A stretch of 61,843 nt of DNA, from the NCBI GenBank assembly GCA_902835305.1, contig CADFMD010000014.1, positions 1 to 61,843 of the forward strand, written 5' to 3'. How positions within the stretch are numbered: the stretch's first letter is position 1; the number at the start of each line of letters is the position of its first letter. The stretch comes from Coriobacteriaceae bacterium (lineage in GTDB: Bacteria > Actinomycetota > Coriobacteriia > Coriobacteriales > Coriobacteriaceae). Positions 11,308 to 19,127 of the stretch are shown here, piece after piece. Under the pieces are notes generated by a model. The model saw only the letters and a program-made list of their open reading frames with translations, was not told the DNA's origin and ran no database searches. The translations under genes and the position numbers were made by a program.

Positions 11308-11901
11308 TTAGCGCTTGATCTCGATATCCTCGAGCTTGACGTCCATGGCCTCGGTCTTGGCCTTGGCGATATCATCGGCAAATTCCAGGGACTTCATCAT
11401 GGTCTCGACGGCGTCCTTGTGCTCCTCGACGTTGTCGATGCGCACGTAAACGCTGCCGCCTTCAACGTCGGTAAAGTACTCGGTCGTTACGCCGCCCGAG
11501 TGCGTAAAGTAAGCACTGCGCCAGGTCTTGCCGTTGTATTTAACGGGGTCGCTCTCGGTCCATCCGGAGTTGGCCTTCCACTTTGCCTCGTAGTCGAACA
11601 GTTCGTCGGCGTTCTTATCGGGGTCGAAGATGGGTATGAAGCGGTCGCTCGCATGCTCGCTCTCGGTGAACTTAAACTGGGCCCTGTCGGCGGTGTCGCC
11701 GGCAACGTCGGTGATCTCGACGCCCTCGGGAACCTCGACCTTAAACCAAATGAAGTCGGTCCTCATATCCACGGCTGGCTTTTCTGCTCCGCCGCCACCG
11801 CCACTGCCGGTAGCGCCACCGCTGCCACCGCAGCCCACCAGGGCAACTGCGGCAAAGAGACTGATGCAGAGGGTGAGAATCGCAAAGGCCTTCTTTTTCA
11901 T
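11308..11901 (-). CDS. Lipoprotein, paralogue 1 (197 aa)
   Basis: The protein starts MKKKAFAILTLCISLFAAVALVGCGG-type: a lipoprotein signal with lipobox LVGC and a Gly/Ser linker. The mature domain begins TDFIWFKVEVPEGVEI and contains YNGKTWRSAYFTHSGG and VYVRIDN segments. It is a clear paralogue of the gene at 12134-12733, sharing the order and spacing of these blocks. It is a surface-exposed, membrane-anchored protein with no named domain recognised. GAGGAGG precedes the ATG. A terminator and a separate upstream region suggest it is transcribed on its own. Confidence 0.88.
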   Translation of the reverse strand: MKKKAFAILTLCISLFAAVALVGCGGSGGATGSGGGGGAEKPAVDMRTDFIWFKVEVPEGVEITDVAGDTADRAQFKFTESEHASDRFIPIFDPDKNADELFDYEAKWKANSGWTESDPVKYNGKTWRSAYFTHSGGVTTEYFTDVEGGSVYVRIDNVEEHKDAVETMMKSLEFADDIAKAKTEAMDVKLEDIEIKR

Positions 11902-11974
11902 GGTCGTGTCCTCCTCGATCTGTAATCGCCCATGGATTACCTGCCTTTACTGTACGCGTGGACGGCTCGCTAGG

Positions 11975-11992
11975 GTGGGCCATGTGTCCCAT
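11975..11992. promoter_or_regulatory. Shared dyad TGGGCCATGTGTCCCA, copy 1
   Basis: An imperfect palindrome about 75 bases upstream of the first lipoprotein gene. The same 16 bases recur upstream of its paralogue near 12933. It could be a shared operator, or simply part of the duplicated unit. Confidence 0.45.
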
Positions 11993-12045
11993 TCTGGGGG
12001 CCGGATTTGCGCCGGCAAGTGGCAATGTTTTGCTGAACAAAAAGA

Positions 12046-12074
12046 GGGGAGGGCCGATGTTGTCGGCCCTCCCC
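12046..12074 (-). terminator. Terminator of lipoprotein paralogue 2
   Basis: A perfect 12-bp stem (GGGGAGGGCCGA / TCGGCCCTCCCC) followed by TCTTTTTG on the minus strand. Confidence 0.87.
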
Positions 12075-12133
12075 GGGGTTGGGTGCCCGTTGTTTTAATG
12101 GGGCGCGCGTACGTGGGTGTGTGCGGGGCCCCG

Positions 12134-12733
12134 TTACTTGATCTCGATGCTCGAAATCTCGACTTCGCGTGCCTCGGAAACTGCCTCTGCCATGTCATCG
12201 GGGAACTCGATGGAGTTGAGGAGCGCCTCGGCTTCTTTCTTGTGCTGGTCGAAGTTCGAGATGAGGACGTAGACGCTTCCCGGCTCAACGTCGGTAAAGA
12301 GGAGGGTTGTGATGCCACTGTTGTCCTCGTACGTTCCGACGAGCCACGTCCTGCCGTTATACTCGACGGACCCGCCATCCTTCCACTGGAACGTATCCCC
12401 CTTCTTTTCCGCCTGGTCGGCGTGGGATTCCTCGGCAGTCAGCGCTTTTTTCCAAACGGGGATAAAACGATCGGCCGAGGCGTTCTCGTCTTCGGGGAAG
12501 GTGAGCTGGACCCTGTCGGCATTCTTGCCGGCGGAGTCGCTTACGCCGACGCCCTCGGGCATCTCGACCTTAAACCAGATAAAGTCGGTCTTCTTGGCGA
12601 CGGGGGTCTTTTCCTTGCTCTCGCTCTTGGAGGCGCTGCTGCCGCCCGATGCGCTCCCGCCGCAGCCGACAAGGGCAAACGCGGCAAAGAGGGCGATGCA
12701 AAGGGAAAGGATCGATAGGGTCTTTTTCTTCAT
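12134..12733 (-). CDS. Lipoprotein, paralogue 2 (199 aa)
   Basis: Starts MKKKTLSILSLCIALFAAF with lipobox LVGC and a Ser/Lys linker. The mature domain TDFIWFKVEMPEGVGV, YNGRTWLVGTYEDNSG and VYVLISNF blocks mirror the neighbouring paralogue, so the pair arose by tandem duplication. ATG at 12733 follows GGAGG by about eight bases; in-frame codons upstream to 12949 lack a ribosome site and cross the conserved dyad. Function unknown; the duplication and divergence suggest a surface role under selection. Confidence 0.88.
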   Translation of the reverse strand: MKKKTLSILSLCIALFAAFALVGCGGSASGGSSASKSESKEKTPVAKKTDFIWFKVEMPEGVGVSDSAGKNADRVQLTFPEDENASADRFIPVWKKALTAEESHADQAEKKGDTFQWKDGGSVEYNGRTWLVGTYEDNSGITTLLFTDVEPGSVYVLISNFDQHKKEAEALLNSIEFPDDMAEAVSEAREVEISSIEIK

Positions 12734-13110
12734 GGTGGCGTCCTCCTTGTCTGCCAGGGACATCGTGTGCCGCGGATCGCTGGGGCGGCGGTTGCGCGTG
12801 CACATGATGACTTTGTTTGCTGTGCGGTGATTCCTCCATTCGTCGTCCGGTGCCGTGATGAGCGTTGCCCCAACATGGGGCTCCTTACCTATATGTATGC
12901 CCCAGTTGCCGCTGCCCGGAAGTCTCGAAAGGTGGGCCATGTGTCCCATGCTTGCGTTGACATGGCCTATCGTTCGTCATAGAAATCCGCGATGGCCAGT
13001 TGCGCTGACGCTTATGTACTTATGGGCTAGACTAAGCACCATTATGTGTTTGACGCGGTTGGTCGGCGGTTGCCACCCGACCGATGTATACGACTTGAGG
13101 GTGCATGCGC
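12734..13110. other. Divergent intergenic region
   Basis: It separates the minus-strand lipoprotein gene from the plus-strand folate genes. It carries the second TGGGCCATGTGTCCCA dyad near 12933-12948 and a short hairpin GCCCC-N5-GGGGC near 12867. Promoters for both sides are expected here, but no clear -35/-10 pair was chosen. Confidence 0.5.
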
Positions 13111-13743
13111 ATGAGCCAAGAGATGATGGACAAGACCTGCCGCGGGTTTGCCGAGGCGCTGGCCGCGCGCGAGCCGGTTCCCGGCGGCGGTAGCGCGAGC
13201 GCCTTTGTGGGCGCACTGGGAGCCTCACTTTGCGGAATGGTTGCGCGCTACGGTGCGACCAATCCCGCGCTTGCTGATCGTGCGGATGACCTGACGCGCG
13301 CGTTTGCCCAGGCTGATGAGCTGGCCCAGGAGCTTGTCGAGTTGGTTTCCGAGGACGTTCGTGCCTACAGGCGGGTGTCCGCGGCGTACGGTATTCCGCG
13401 TGACGATCCGGCTCGAGCGACCGCGATTCAGGATGCGCTGCATGTGGCCGCTATGCCGCCGTATCGCATTATGGATGCCTGCGGGCGCGCACTGGCGCTG
13501 CTCGAGGACATGGCCGACAAGGGTTCGCGTCAGCTGCTGTCCGATGTGGCGTGCGGCGCTGTGTTCTGCCGTGCCGCCATGCAGGGCGCGAGCTTGACGC
13601 TCTTTGCGAACACCACGTCTATGAAGGATCGTGCACGCGCCGAGGAGCTCGAGACCGCGTGCGATGAGCTGCTGGACACGTGGTTGCCGCGCGCCGATGC
13701 GCTGGCGCTCCGCGCCTCCGACGCTGCAAGGAAGAGAGGATAG
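13111..13743 (+). CDS. fchA: Methenyltetrahydrofolate cyclohydrolase, FTCD cyclodeaminase family
   Basis: Cytoplasmic enzyme of one-carbon metabolism converting 5,10-methenyl-THF to 10-formyl-THF. The all-helical cyclodeaminase/cyclohydrolase family is recognised by the N-terminal PVPGGGSASAFVGALGASL block and the MPPYRIMDACGRAL and SDVACGAVFCRAAM segments. About 210 residues is the normal size for a stand-alone FchA. ATG at 13111 lies nine bases after GAGGG; the ATG at 13105 is too close. The folD gene follows three bases after its stop, so both probably act in sequence. Confidence 0.9.
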   Translation: MSQEMMDKTCRGFAEALAAREPVPGGGSASAFVGALGASLCGMVARYGATNPALADRADDLTRAFAQADELAQELVELVSEDVRAYRRVSAAYGIPRDDPARATAIQDALHVAAMPPYRIMDACGRALALLEDMADKGSRQLLSDVACGAVFCRAAMQGASLTLFANTTSMKDRARAEELETACDELLDTWLPRADALALRASDAARKRG

Positions 13744-13745
13744 CC

Positions 13746-14600
13746 ATGGCTGAGCTACTGAAGGGTGCTCCCGTTGCTCGCGCGCTGACCGAGGAACTTG
13801 CTGTTCGCTGTGCCGCTTTGCGTGAGCGGGGCGTTGTTCCGATGTTGGCTATCGTGCGTGTAGGTGAACGCGAGGACGACCTATCCTACGAGCGCGGTGC
13901 CCTCAAGCGCTGCGAGAAGGTTGGCATTGAGGCTCGCCGCATTTTGCTTCCCGCCGATGTTTCGCAGGACGAGCTGTTGACGGCCATCGAGGACATCAAT
14001 ACCGATTCGGCTGTCCATGGCTGTCTGATGTTCCGCCCGCTGCCCGCCGGCCTTGACGAGAACACCGTCGCCACAGCGCTCGATCCCGCCAAGGACGTTG
14101 ACTCCATGACGCCCGCTTCGCTGCTCACCACGCTTTCGGGGCGCGGCGAGGGTTTTGCTCCTTGCACGGCTGAGGCCGTGTTGGCGCTACTGGATCATTA
14201 CGGCGTTGAGCTGGATGGGGCCAAGGTTGCGGTCGTTGGTCGGTCGCTGGTGATCGGGCGTCCTGTTGCCGCCATGCTTACGGCGCGCAATGCGACCGTG
14301 ACGACGTGTCATACGCATACGCGCGACCTTGCTGCCGAGTGCCGTGCGGCTGATATTGTGGTTGCGGCCGTTGGACGCGCGCGCACGATTGGCGCGGATG
14401 CGGTTCGCGAGGGCCAGACGATCATCGATGTGGGCATTAACTGGGACGAGGCCGCCGGCAAGCTGGTCGGCGACGTCGATTTTGATGCTGCAGAGCCGAT
14501 CGTTGGCTCAATTACTCCCGTGCCGGGTGGCGTGGGCGCTGTAACGACGGCGATTCTCGCCAAACACGTGATCGAGGCGGCGGAGCGCGCATCGAAATAG
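13746..14600 (+). CDS. folD: Methylenetetrahydrofolate dehydrogenase FolD, cyclohydrolase lysine absent
   Basis: NADP-linked oxidation of 5,10-methylene-THF to methenyl-THF. Recognised by LSYERGALKRCEKVGI, the Rossmann segment VAVVGRSLVIGRPVAAML and the C-terminal PVPGGVGAVTTAIL signature; 284 residues is normal. In classical bifunctional FolD the first motif is Y-x3-K, and that lysine is catalytic for cyclohydrolase. Aligned on the CExVG block, the position here is Ala (YERGA). With fchA immediately upstream, this FolD may act mainly as a dehydrogenase. ATG at 13746 follows GGAAGAGAGG. Confidence 0.92.
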   Translation: MAELLKGAPVARALTEELAVRCAALRERGVVPMLAIVRVGEREDDLSYERGALKRCEKVGIEARRILLPADVSQDELLTAIEDINTDSAVHGCLMFRPLPAGLDENTVATALDPAKDVDSMTPASLLTTLSGRGEGFAPCTAEAVLALLDHYGVELDGAKVAVVGRSLVIGRPVAAMLTARNATVTTCHTHTRDLAAECRAADIVVAAVGRARTIGADAVREGQTIIDVGINWDEAAGKLVGDVDFDAAEPIVGSITPVPGGVGAVTTAILAKHVIEAAERASK

Positions 14601-14637
14601 GCGTTTTGGGCTGTTTGAGGGGTTAGACATATACCAC

Positions 14638-14867
14638 GTGGCCAAAAAACGCCAAATATGAGTACTGTTGCCAAGATAGTCACATATGCTTTAGGTCATT
14701 TTGGCTCTCAATCGGTATTAATTATCGATAGAGAACCTATTTTATTGGACTTATGAGGAATTACATTGTCAAGCTTTTGAACAAATGTAGATTATCGACA
14801 CCTGCATTCGGTTAAATTGCTGCTACTAAATTTGTGACAGTACTCATATTTGGCATTTTTTGACCAC
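14638..14867. mobile_element. MITE-like element with 31-bp terminal inverted repeats
   Basis: Arms 14638-14668 and 14837-14867 are inverted copies with only two mismatches; the shared core is GCCAAATATGAGTACTGT. They enclose about 170 AT-rich bases without a gene, unlike the GC-rich neighbours. It fills the gap between folD and the dipeptidase gene. No transposase is present, so it would depend on another element. No clear target duplication was found at the ends. Confidence 0.65.
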
Positions 14868-14965
14868 AGGGATCTCGAGGGGGCTGCCGGGGCGGCGGTT
14901 TCGCCCTTTTTGCGCCGAAGCGATACACTGTTACCGTTTGATTTCTTCGCTCAAGGAGGATGCGC

Positions 14966-16489
14966 ATGCCGTGCACAACGATTTTGGTTGGTAAGAACGC
15001 GAGCTACGACGGGTCGACCCTGGTCGCGCGTAACGAGGACTCGTCCAACGGGGTGTTTGAGCCCAAGCGTATGCGCGTGGTGCATCCCGACGAACAGCCG
15101 CGCGTCTACACGAGCGTCCTGAGTCACCTGACCGTTGAACTGCCCGATAACCCCATGCGCTACACGAGCGTCCCCGATGTTGTCCCGGGCCACGGCATCT
15201 GGGCCGAGGCCGGCTTCAACGAGCTCAATGTGGGCATGTCCGCAACCGAGACGCTCACCACCAACGAGCGCGTTCGCGGCGCCGATCCGCTTGTGGACTA
15301 CGTGCCCGCCAAGGGCAACGATGGTGAGGACGGCTATGTGCCGGCGCAGCCCGGTGGCTTGGGCGAGGAGGACATGGTGACCCTGGTCCTGCCGTATGCC
15401 AAGTCCGCCCGCGACGGCGTGCGCATCCTGGGCGACCTGCTCGAGCGCTACGGTACTTACGAGAACAACGGCATCGCCTTTAGTGACGTGGACGAGATTT
15501 GGTGGCTCGAGACCATCGGCGGTCACCACTGGATCGCCAAGCGCGTGCCTGACGATGCCTATGTGTCCATGCCCAACCAGCTGGGTATCGACAGCTTTGA
15601 CCTGGATGACGCCGAGGGCGCCCAGGCCGACCACATGTGCTCCGCCGACCTGCGCGCCTGGATGGCCGAGTGGCATCTGGACCTGACGCTGGGTGTCGAG
15701 GGCGACGGCCCGGCGACGGTCTTCAACCCGCGCGAGGCCTTTGGCTCGCACAGCGATAGCGATCATGTCTACAACACGCCGCGCGCCTGGTACATGCAGC
15801 GCTGCCTCAACCCCAGCGACGTGTGGGATGGCCCCGACGCCGACTACACGCCCGAGAGCGACGACATCCCCTGGAGCCGTGTGCCCGAGCGCAAGGTGAC
15901 CATCGAGGACATTAAGTACGTACTCTCGAGCCACTACCAGGGCACGGAGTACGACTGCTACGGCAGCAAGGGCACGCCCGCTACGCGTGGCGCCTATCGC
16001 CCCATCGGCATCAACCGCAACAGCCAGCTCGCCGTGTTGCAGCTGCGCCCCTATGCGCAGCCGGCCTACCGCGCCGTGCAGTGGATGGCCTTTGGCTCCA
16101 ACTCGTTTAACGCGCTGGTTCCGCTGTACGCCAACGTCGAGACCATGCCCGAGTACTATGCCGACACGCAGGCTCGCGTGACGTCCGAAAACTTCTACTG
16201 GGCCAACCGCCTGATCGGCGCGCTGGCTGACGTTCGCTTCCATGAGTGCGGCCGCGCCGTGGAGGACTATCAGGAGAAGGTCGGTGGCATGGGCCACAAA
16301 CAGATCCATGACGTCGACACCGCCGTAGCTACCCTGCCCGAGGCCGAGGTGCCTGCCGAGCTCGCCCGCGCCAACGAGGAGTTTGCCGAGCGTGTTCGCG
16401 TAGAAACCGATGCCCTGTTGGGCAAGGTGCTCTACACCACGAGCTGCGCCATGAAGAACTCTTTCGCGATGAACGACAACGTGAGGTAG
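14966..16489 (+). CDS. C69-family dipeptidase
   Basis: N-terminal nucleophile hydrolase cleaving dipeptides (PepD/dipeptidase A family). With the ATG at 14966 the protein begins MPCTTILVGKNAS, so Cys3 is the nucleophile exposed by removal of the first residues. Further typical blocks are GSTLVARNEDS, GFNELNVGMSATET and the C-terminal SMKNSF-like segment. AAGGAGG lies six bases before this ATG; the upstream ATG at 14960 overlaps that site. At about 507 residues it has the usual length. No signal peptide, so a cytoplasmic peptide-recycling role is likely. Transcribed alone after the MITE-like element. Confidence 0.93.
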   Translation: MPCTTILVGKNASYDGSTLVARNEDSSNGVFEPKRMRVVHPDEQPRVYTSVLSHLTVELPDNPMRYTSVPDVVPGHGIWAEAGFNELNVGMSATETLTTNERVRGADPLVDYVPAKGNDGEDGYVPAQPGGLGEEDMVTLVLPYAKSARDGVRILGDLLERYGTYENNGIAFSDVDEIWWLETIGGHHWIAKRVPDDAYVSMPNQLGIDSFDLDDAEGAQADHMCSADLRAWMAEWHLDLTLGVEGDGPATVFNPREAFGSHSDSDHVYNTPRAWYMQRCLNPSDVWDGPDADYTPESDDIPWSRVPERKVTIEDIKYVLSSHYQGTEYDCYGSKGTPATRGAYRPIGINRNSQLAVLQLRPYAQPAYRAVQWMAFGSNSFNALVPLYANVETMPEYYADTQARVTSENFYWANRLIGALADVRFHECGRAVEDYQEKVGGMGHKQIHDVDTAVATLPEAEVPAELARANEEFAERVRVETDALLGKVLYTTSCAMKNSFAMNDNVR

Positions 16490-16588
16490 GGATTTCCCAT
16501 CGATCGAATAGCGCTAAAACGCTTTGTCGCTTTCACTCGATCTTGGGTACAAGAACGCCAATGCAGTTGTTTATGATTGGAGACAACC

Positions 16589-17005
16589 ATGGTTATGAAA
16601 CTCGATCAGCTTGTTAACGGCGCCATCAACGTTGGCTTTGGCGCTGCCGCCGTTGCCGTCGAAGGCGGCAAAAAGGTCCTCGACGACCTTAATACCAAGG
16701 GCGAACAGGTCCGCAAGGACACCGCCACCCCCGATATCGCCCGCAGTGTGTCCGACATGTTTGAGCAGGCCGGTGGCACCATCTCCGATCTGACCGAGCG
16801 CTTAGGCATGCAGGGCGAGACCGCGGCCCAGCGCGTGCTCGACGAGCTCATCCTCGCCCGCGTCCGCGTTATGACCGCCCCCGAGCGCACGGCCTTCCTG
16901 GCCCATGTGCGCGACATCGTCGATTCAGTCGAGGACAACGTGACCTCGGTGCCCGTCGAGTCCGTTGAGCCCGACGATGCGAAGGATACCGAAGAGGCCG
17001 AGTAG
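16589..17005 (+). CDS. Phasin-like protein, partner of UbiB kinase
   Basis: Small helical protein beginning MVMKLDQLVNGAINVGFG, then an alanine-rich amphipathic stretch and a coiled-coil-like region with an acidic C-terminus. The pattern resembles phasin-family proteins that coat granules or membranes. It lies eight bases before the UbiB-family kinase gene on the same strand, so the two probably form one transcription unit and may work together. ATG at 16589 lies after GGAGACAACC; an in-frame TTG at 16577 is possible. Its biochemical function is unknown. Confidence 0.75.
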   Translation: MVMKLDQLVNGAINVGFGAAAVAVEGGKKVLDDLNTKGEQVRKDTATPDIARSVSDMFEQAGGTISDLTERLGMQGETAAQRVLDELILARVRVMTAPERTAFLAHVRDIVDSVEDNVTSVPVESVEPDDAKDTEEAE

Positions 17006-17013
17006 CAGCGCAG

Positions 17014-18777
17014 ATGGCAGATTCCACCACCGATTACAACAATCTAGATCCTCTGGGTGACGAGGCGGCGGTTGTCGATGAGGTCGATGCCGCCGTCTCG
17101 GGCGCTCGCAAGAAGCCGCGTGCTGTCGATATGGTGCCCGAGGAGCCCGACGCGATGGCGCCGGACGAGGAATACCAGCTCACGCCGGCGGGTCGTCGCG
17201 AACGCATCGGGCAGATTGTTCGTCTGGTCAAAAAGTACCGCGTGTGGGATAACCTCACGCCGGTTCGTTTGCGCCGCCTGCTCGAGGAACTCGGCCCCAT
17301 GTTCGTCAAGATGGGGCAGATTCTGGCCAACCGGTCCGAGATTCTGCCGCAACGCTTTTGCGACGAGCTGCGTCGTCTGCGCTCCGACGTGGAGCCTGTG
17401 CCGTACGAGGTCGTACTCAGTTGTCTGGAAGAAGAATACGGCCTGCGCCTGGGGGAGATGTTCGATGCGATCGACCCCAATCCGCTTGGTAGCGCATCGC
17501 TCGCGCAGGTGCACCGCGCTCGTCTGGTGACGGGCGAGGACGTGGCCGTCAAGGTGCAGCGCCCCGGTGCGCAGCAGGTTATGGCACAGGACATCGATAT
17601 CATCCGCTCGGTGGTGCGTATCGTTTCCAAGTTCGTCAACACCGATCAATTCGTTGACCTGCACGGCGTAGTCGAGGAGTTGTGGACCTCGTTTCGCGAG
17701 GAGACCAACTTTTTGGCCGAGGCCAAAAACCTCAACGACTTCTACGAGTTCCATAAGAGCGTTCATGGCGTGACGTGCCCTAAGTCCTATCTGGACCTGT
17801 GCACCGAGCACGTGGTGGTCATGGACTATGTCGACGGCATTTCGATCGCCGATCCTGAACGCTTGGTGGCCGAGGGCTATGACTTGGAAAAGATCGGTGC
17901 CGCTATCGTCGAGGACTACTCGACGCAGGTGCTCGATGACGGCTTTTTCCATGCCGACCCGCATGCGGGAAACATCATTCTCAAGGACGGCATCGTTTAC
18001 TTTATCGACTTGGGCATGGTCGGACGCATGTCGAGCCACGATCGTGGCATCGTCAAGGACATGATTTTCGCCGTGGCCGAGGGTGACGTGCCCAAGCTCA
18101 AGGATTCGCTCATGCGCTTCGCCGTGACGCGTGGCGACTCGGCCGAGCTCGATCATTCAGCGTTTTTGTCCGATTTGGATTTTATCGTGGCTGACTTTGC
18201 GGGCCTTGACCTGAAGGATCTGGATATCGGCGAGTTTTTGACCTCGCTGCTAAACCTGGCGCGCAAAAACGATGTTGAGCTGCCGAGCGTGGTAACGATG
18301 TTCGCGCGCGGCATGGTGACGCTCGAGGGTTTGCTGACCGAGTATATGCCCAACGTCAACATGATCCAGATCATCCAGACGCACATCAAAAACGAGAAGA
18401 GCACCTATGCGCGTGTGCGTGATATGGGACGCGATCTGGCCGCGAGCAGCTATCGCGCGGCAAAAGGCTCGCTCGAGGCGGCCGAGTATTTGGGCTTGGC
18501 TTCGCGTATGCTCACGCGCGGCCAGCTTAAGGTGAACACGCAGATCATGAGCAGCGATAAGGCGCTGCGACAGCTGGGCGGAATTATCGACCGCATGTCG
18601 ATGGCTATCGTGATCGCCGGTCTGTTTATCGGTTCGTCGGTGGTGTACTACGCACGCATCGAGCCGGTTGTGTTTGGTATCCCGGTCATTGGCTTTATGG
18701 GCTACGTGAGCGCGCTGGTGCTGGCGCTTATGCTGGGCCGCAATATCTGGCTCAACAGCCACGGCGGCAAGCACTAG
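17014..18777 (+). CDS. AarF/UbiB (ABC1) family atypical kinase
   Basis: Membrane-associated atypical kinase or ATPase, the family of UbiB/ADCK proteins that support isoprenoid lipid metabolism. Visible are the KxGQ motif (KMGQILANRS), the Ala-rich loop GSASLAQVH, the ATP lysine in VAVKVQRPG, the NFLAEA segment, catalytic HADPHAGNI and the DLG metal motif (FIDLGMVGR). Two C-terminal transmembrane segments complete the usual layout (587 residues). No ubiquinone genes are seen nearby, so the lipid substrate is open. Confidence 0.92.
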   Translation: MADSTTDYNNLDPLGDEAAVVDEVDAAVSGARKKPRAVDMVPEEPDAMAPDEEYQLTPAGRRERIGQIVRLVKKYRVWDNLTPVRLRRLLEELGPMFVKMGQILANRSEILPQRFCDELRRLRSDVEPVPYEVVLSCLEEEYGLRLGEMFDAIDPNPLGSASLAQVHRARLVTGEDVAVKVQRPGAQQVMAQDIDIIRSVVRIVSKFVNTDQFVDLHGVVEELWTSFREETNFLAEAKNLNDFYEFHKSVHGVTCPKSYLDLCTEHVVVMDYVDGISIADPERLVAEGYDLEKIGAAIVEDYSTQVLDDGFFHADPHAGNIILKDGIVYFIDLGMVGRMSSHDRGIVKDMIFAVAEGDVPKLKDSLMRFAVTRGDSAELDHSAFLSDLDFIVADFAGLDLKDLDIGEFLTSLLNLARKNDVELPSVVTMFARGMVTLEGLLTEYMPNVNMIQIIQTHIKNEKSTYARVRDMGRDLAASSYRAAKGSLEAAEYLGLASRMLTRGQLKVNTQIMSSDKALRQLGGIIDRMSMAIVIAGLFIGSSVVYYARIEPVVFGIPVIGFMGYVSALVLALMLGRNIWLNSHGGKH

Positions 18778-18826
18778 AGGCTGCGGCCGTCACCGCATTT
18801 TCCTATCGCAAACAATAGCTTTTACC

Positions 18827-18856
18827 TTGGGCTTCGCCTGCGTGCGAGGCCCTTTT
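18827..18856 (+). terminator. Terminator after the UbiB-like gene
   Basis: A hairpin of GGGC-TTCGC paired with GCGAGGCCC, followed by TTTT, about 50 bases after the stop. Confidence 0.7.
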
Positions 18857-18892
18857 GCGTGATACCATTTTGACGGTAATAATCGATGGCCT

Positions 18893-19065
18893 AGATGGTG
18901 GTGCGGAGACGCACGAATGCGCGGTTTTCCTGCGCGTTTGGGAGAATCGGGGTGCAAGTCCCCGGCTGTACCAGTAACCGTAATTCCTCTTGGCTCGGGA
19001 TGTTCGCGTCGCAGATCGGACGGCGCGCCCGAGTCGTTAAGGTTAAGTCGGATCGCCTCCCATCT
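18893..19065 (+). ncRNA. Cobalamin riboswitch
   Basis: The conserved core is visible: GGGGTGCAAGTCCCCGGCTG, then ACCAGTAACC, and the B12-box-like AAGTCGGATCGCC near 19045-19057. An outer helix can form between AGATGG near 18893 and CCATCT near 19060. A GCGGC-GTAT-GCCGC hairpin and the ribosome site of the next gene follow within 70 bases, so control may act on translation start. It would turn down the downstream surface-protein operon when adenosylcobalamin or a related corrinoid is plentiful. Confidence 0.93.
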
Positions 19066-19127
19066 TGCGTGCGGCTGCGGCGTATGCCGCCGGTGTGCAT
19101 AGGGCTCTGGAGGGAAGGAGGACCCCG

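Noticed and set aside
14951..16309. Long minus-strand open frame opposite the dipeptidase gene
   Set aside because: It is a high-GC shadow; the plus strand has the C69 motifs and a strong ribosome site.
19065..19127. Upstream ATG that would extend the large DUF4430 protein by 21 residues
   Set aside because: It lies at the end of the cobalamin riboswitch, while ATG at 19128 has a perfectly placed AAGGAGG.
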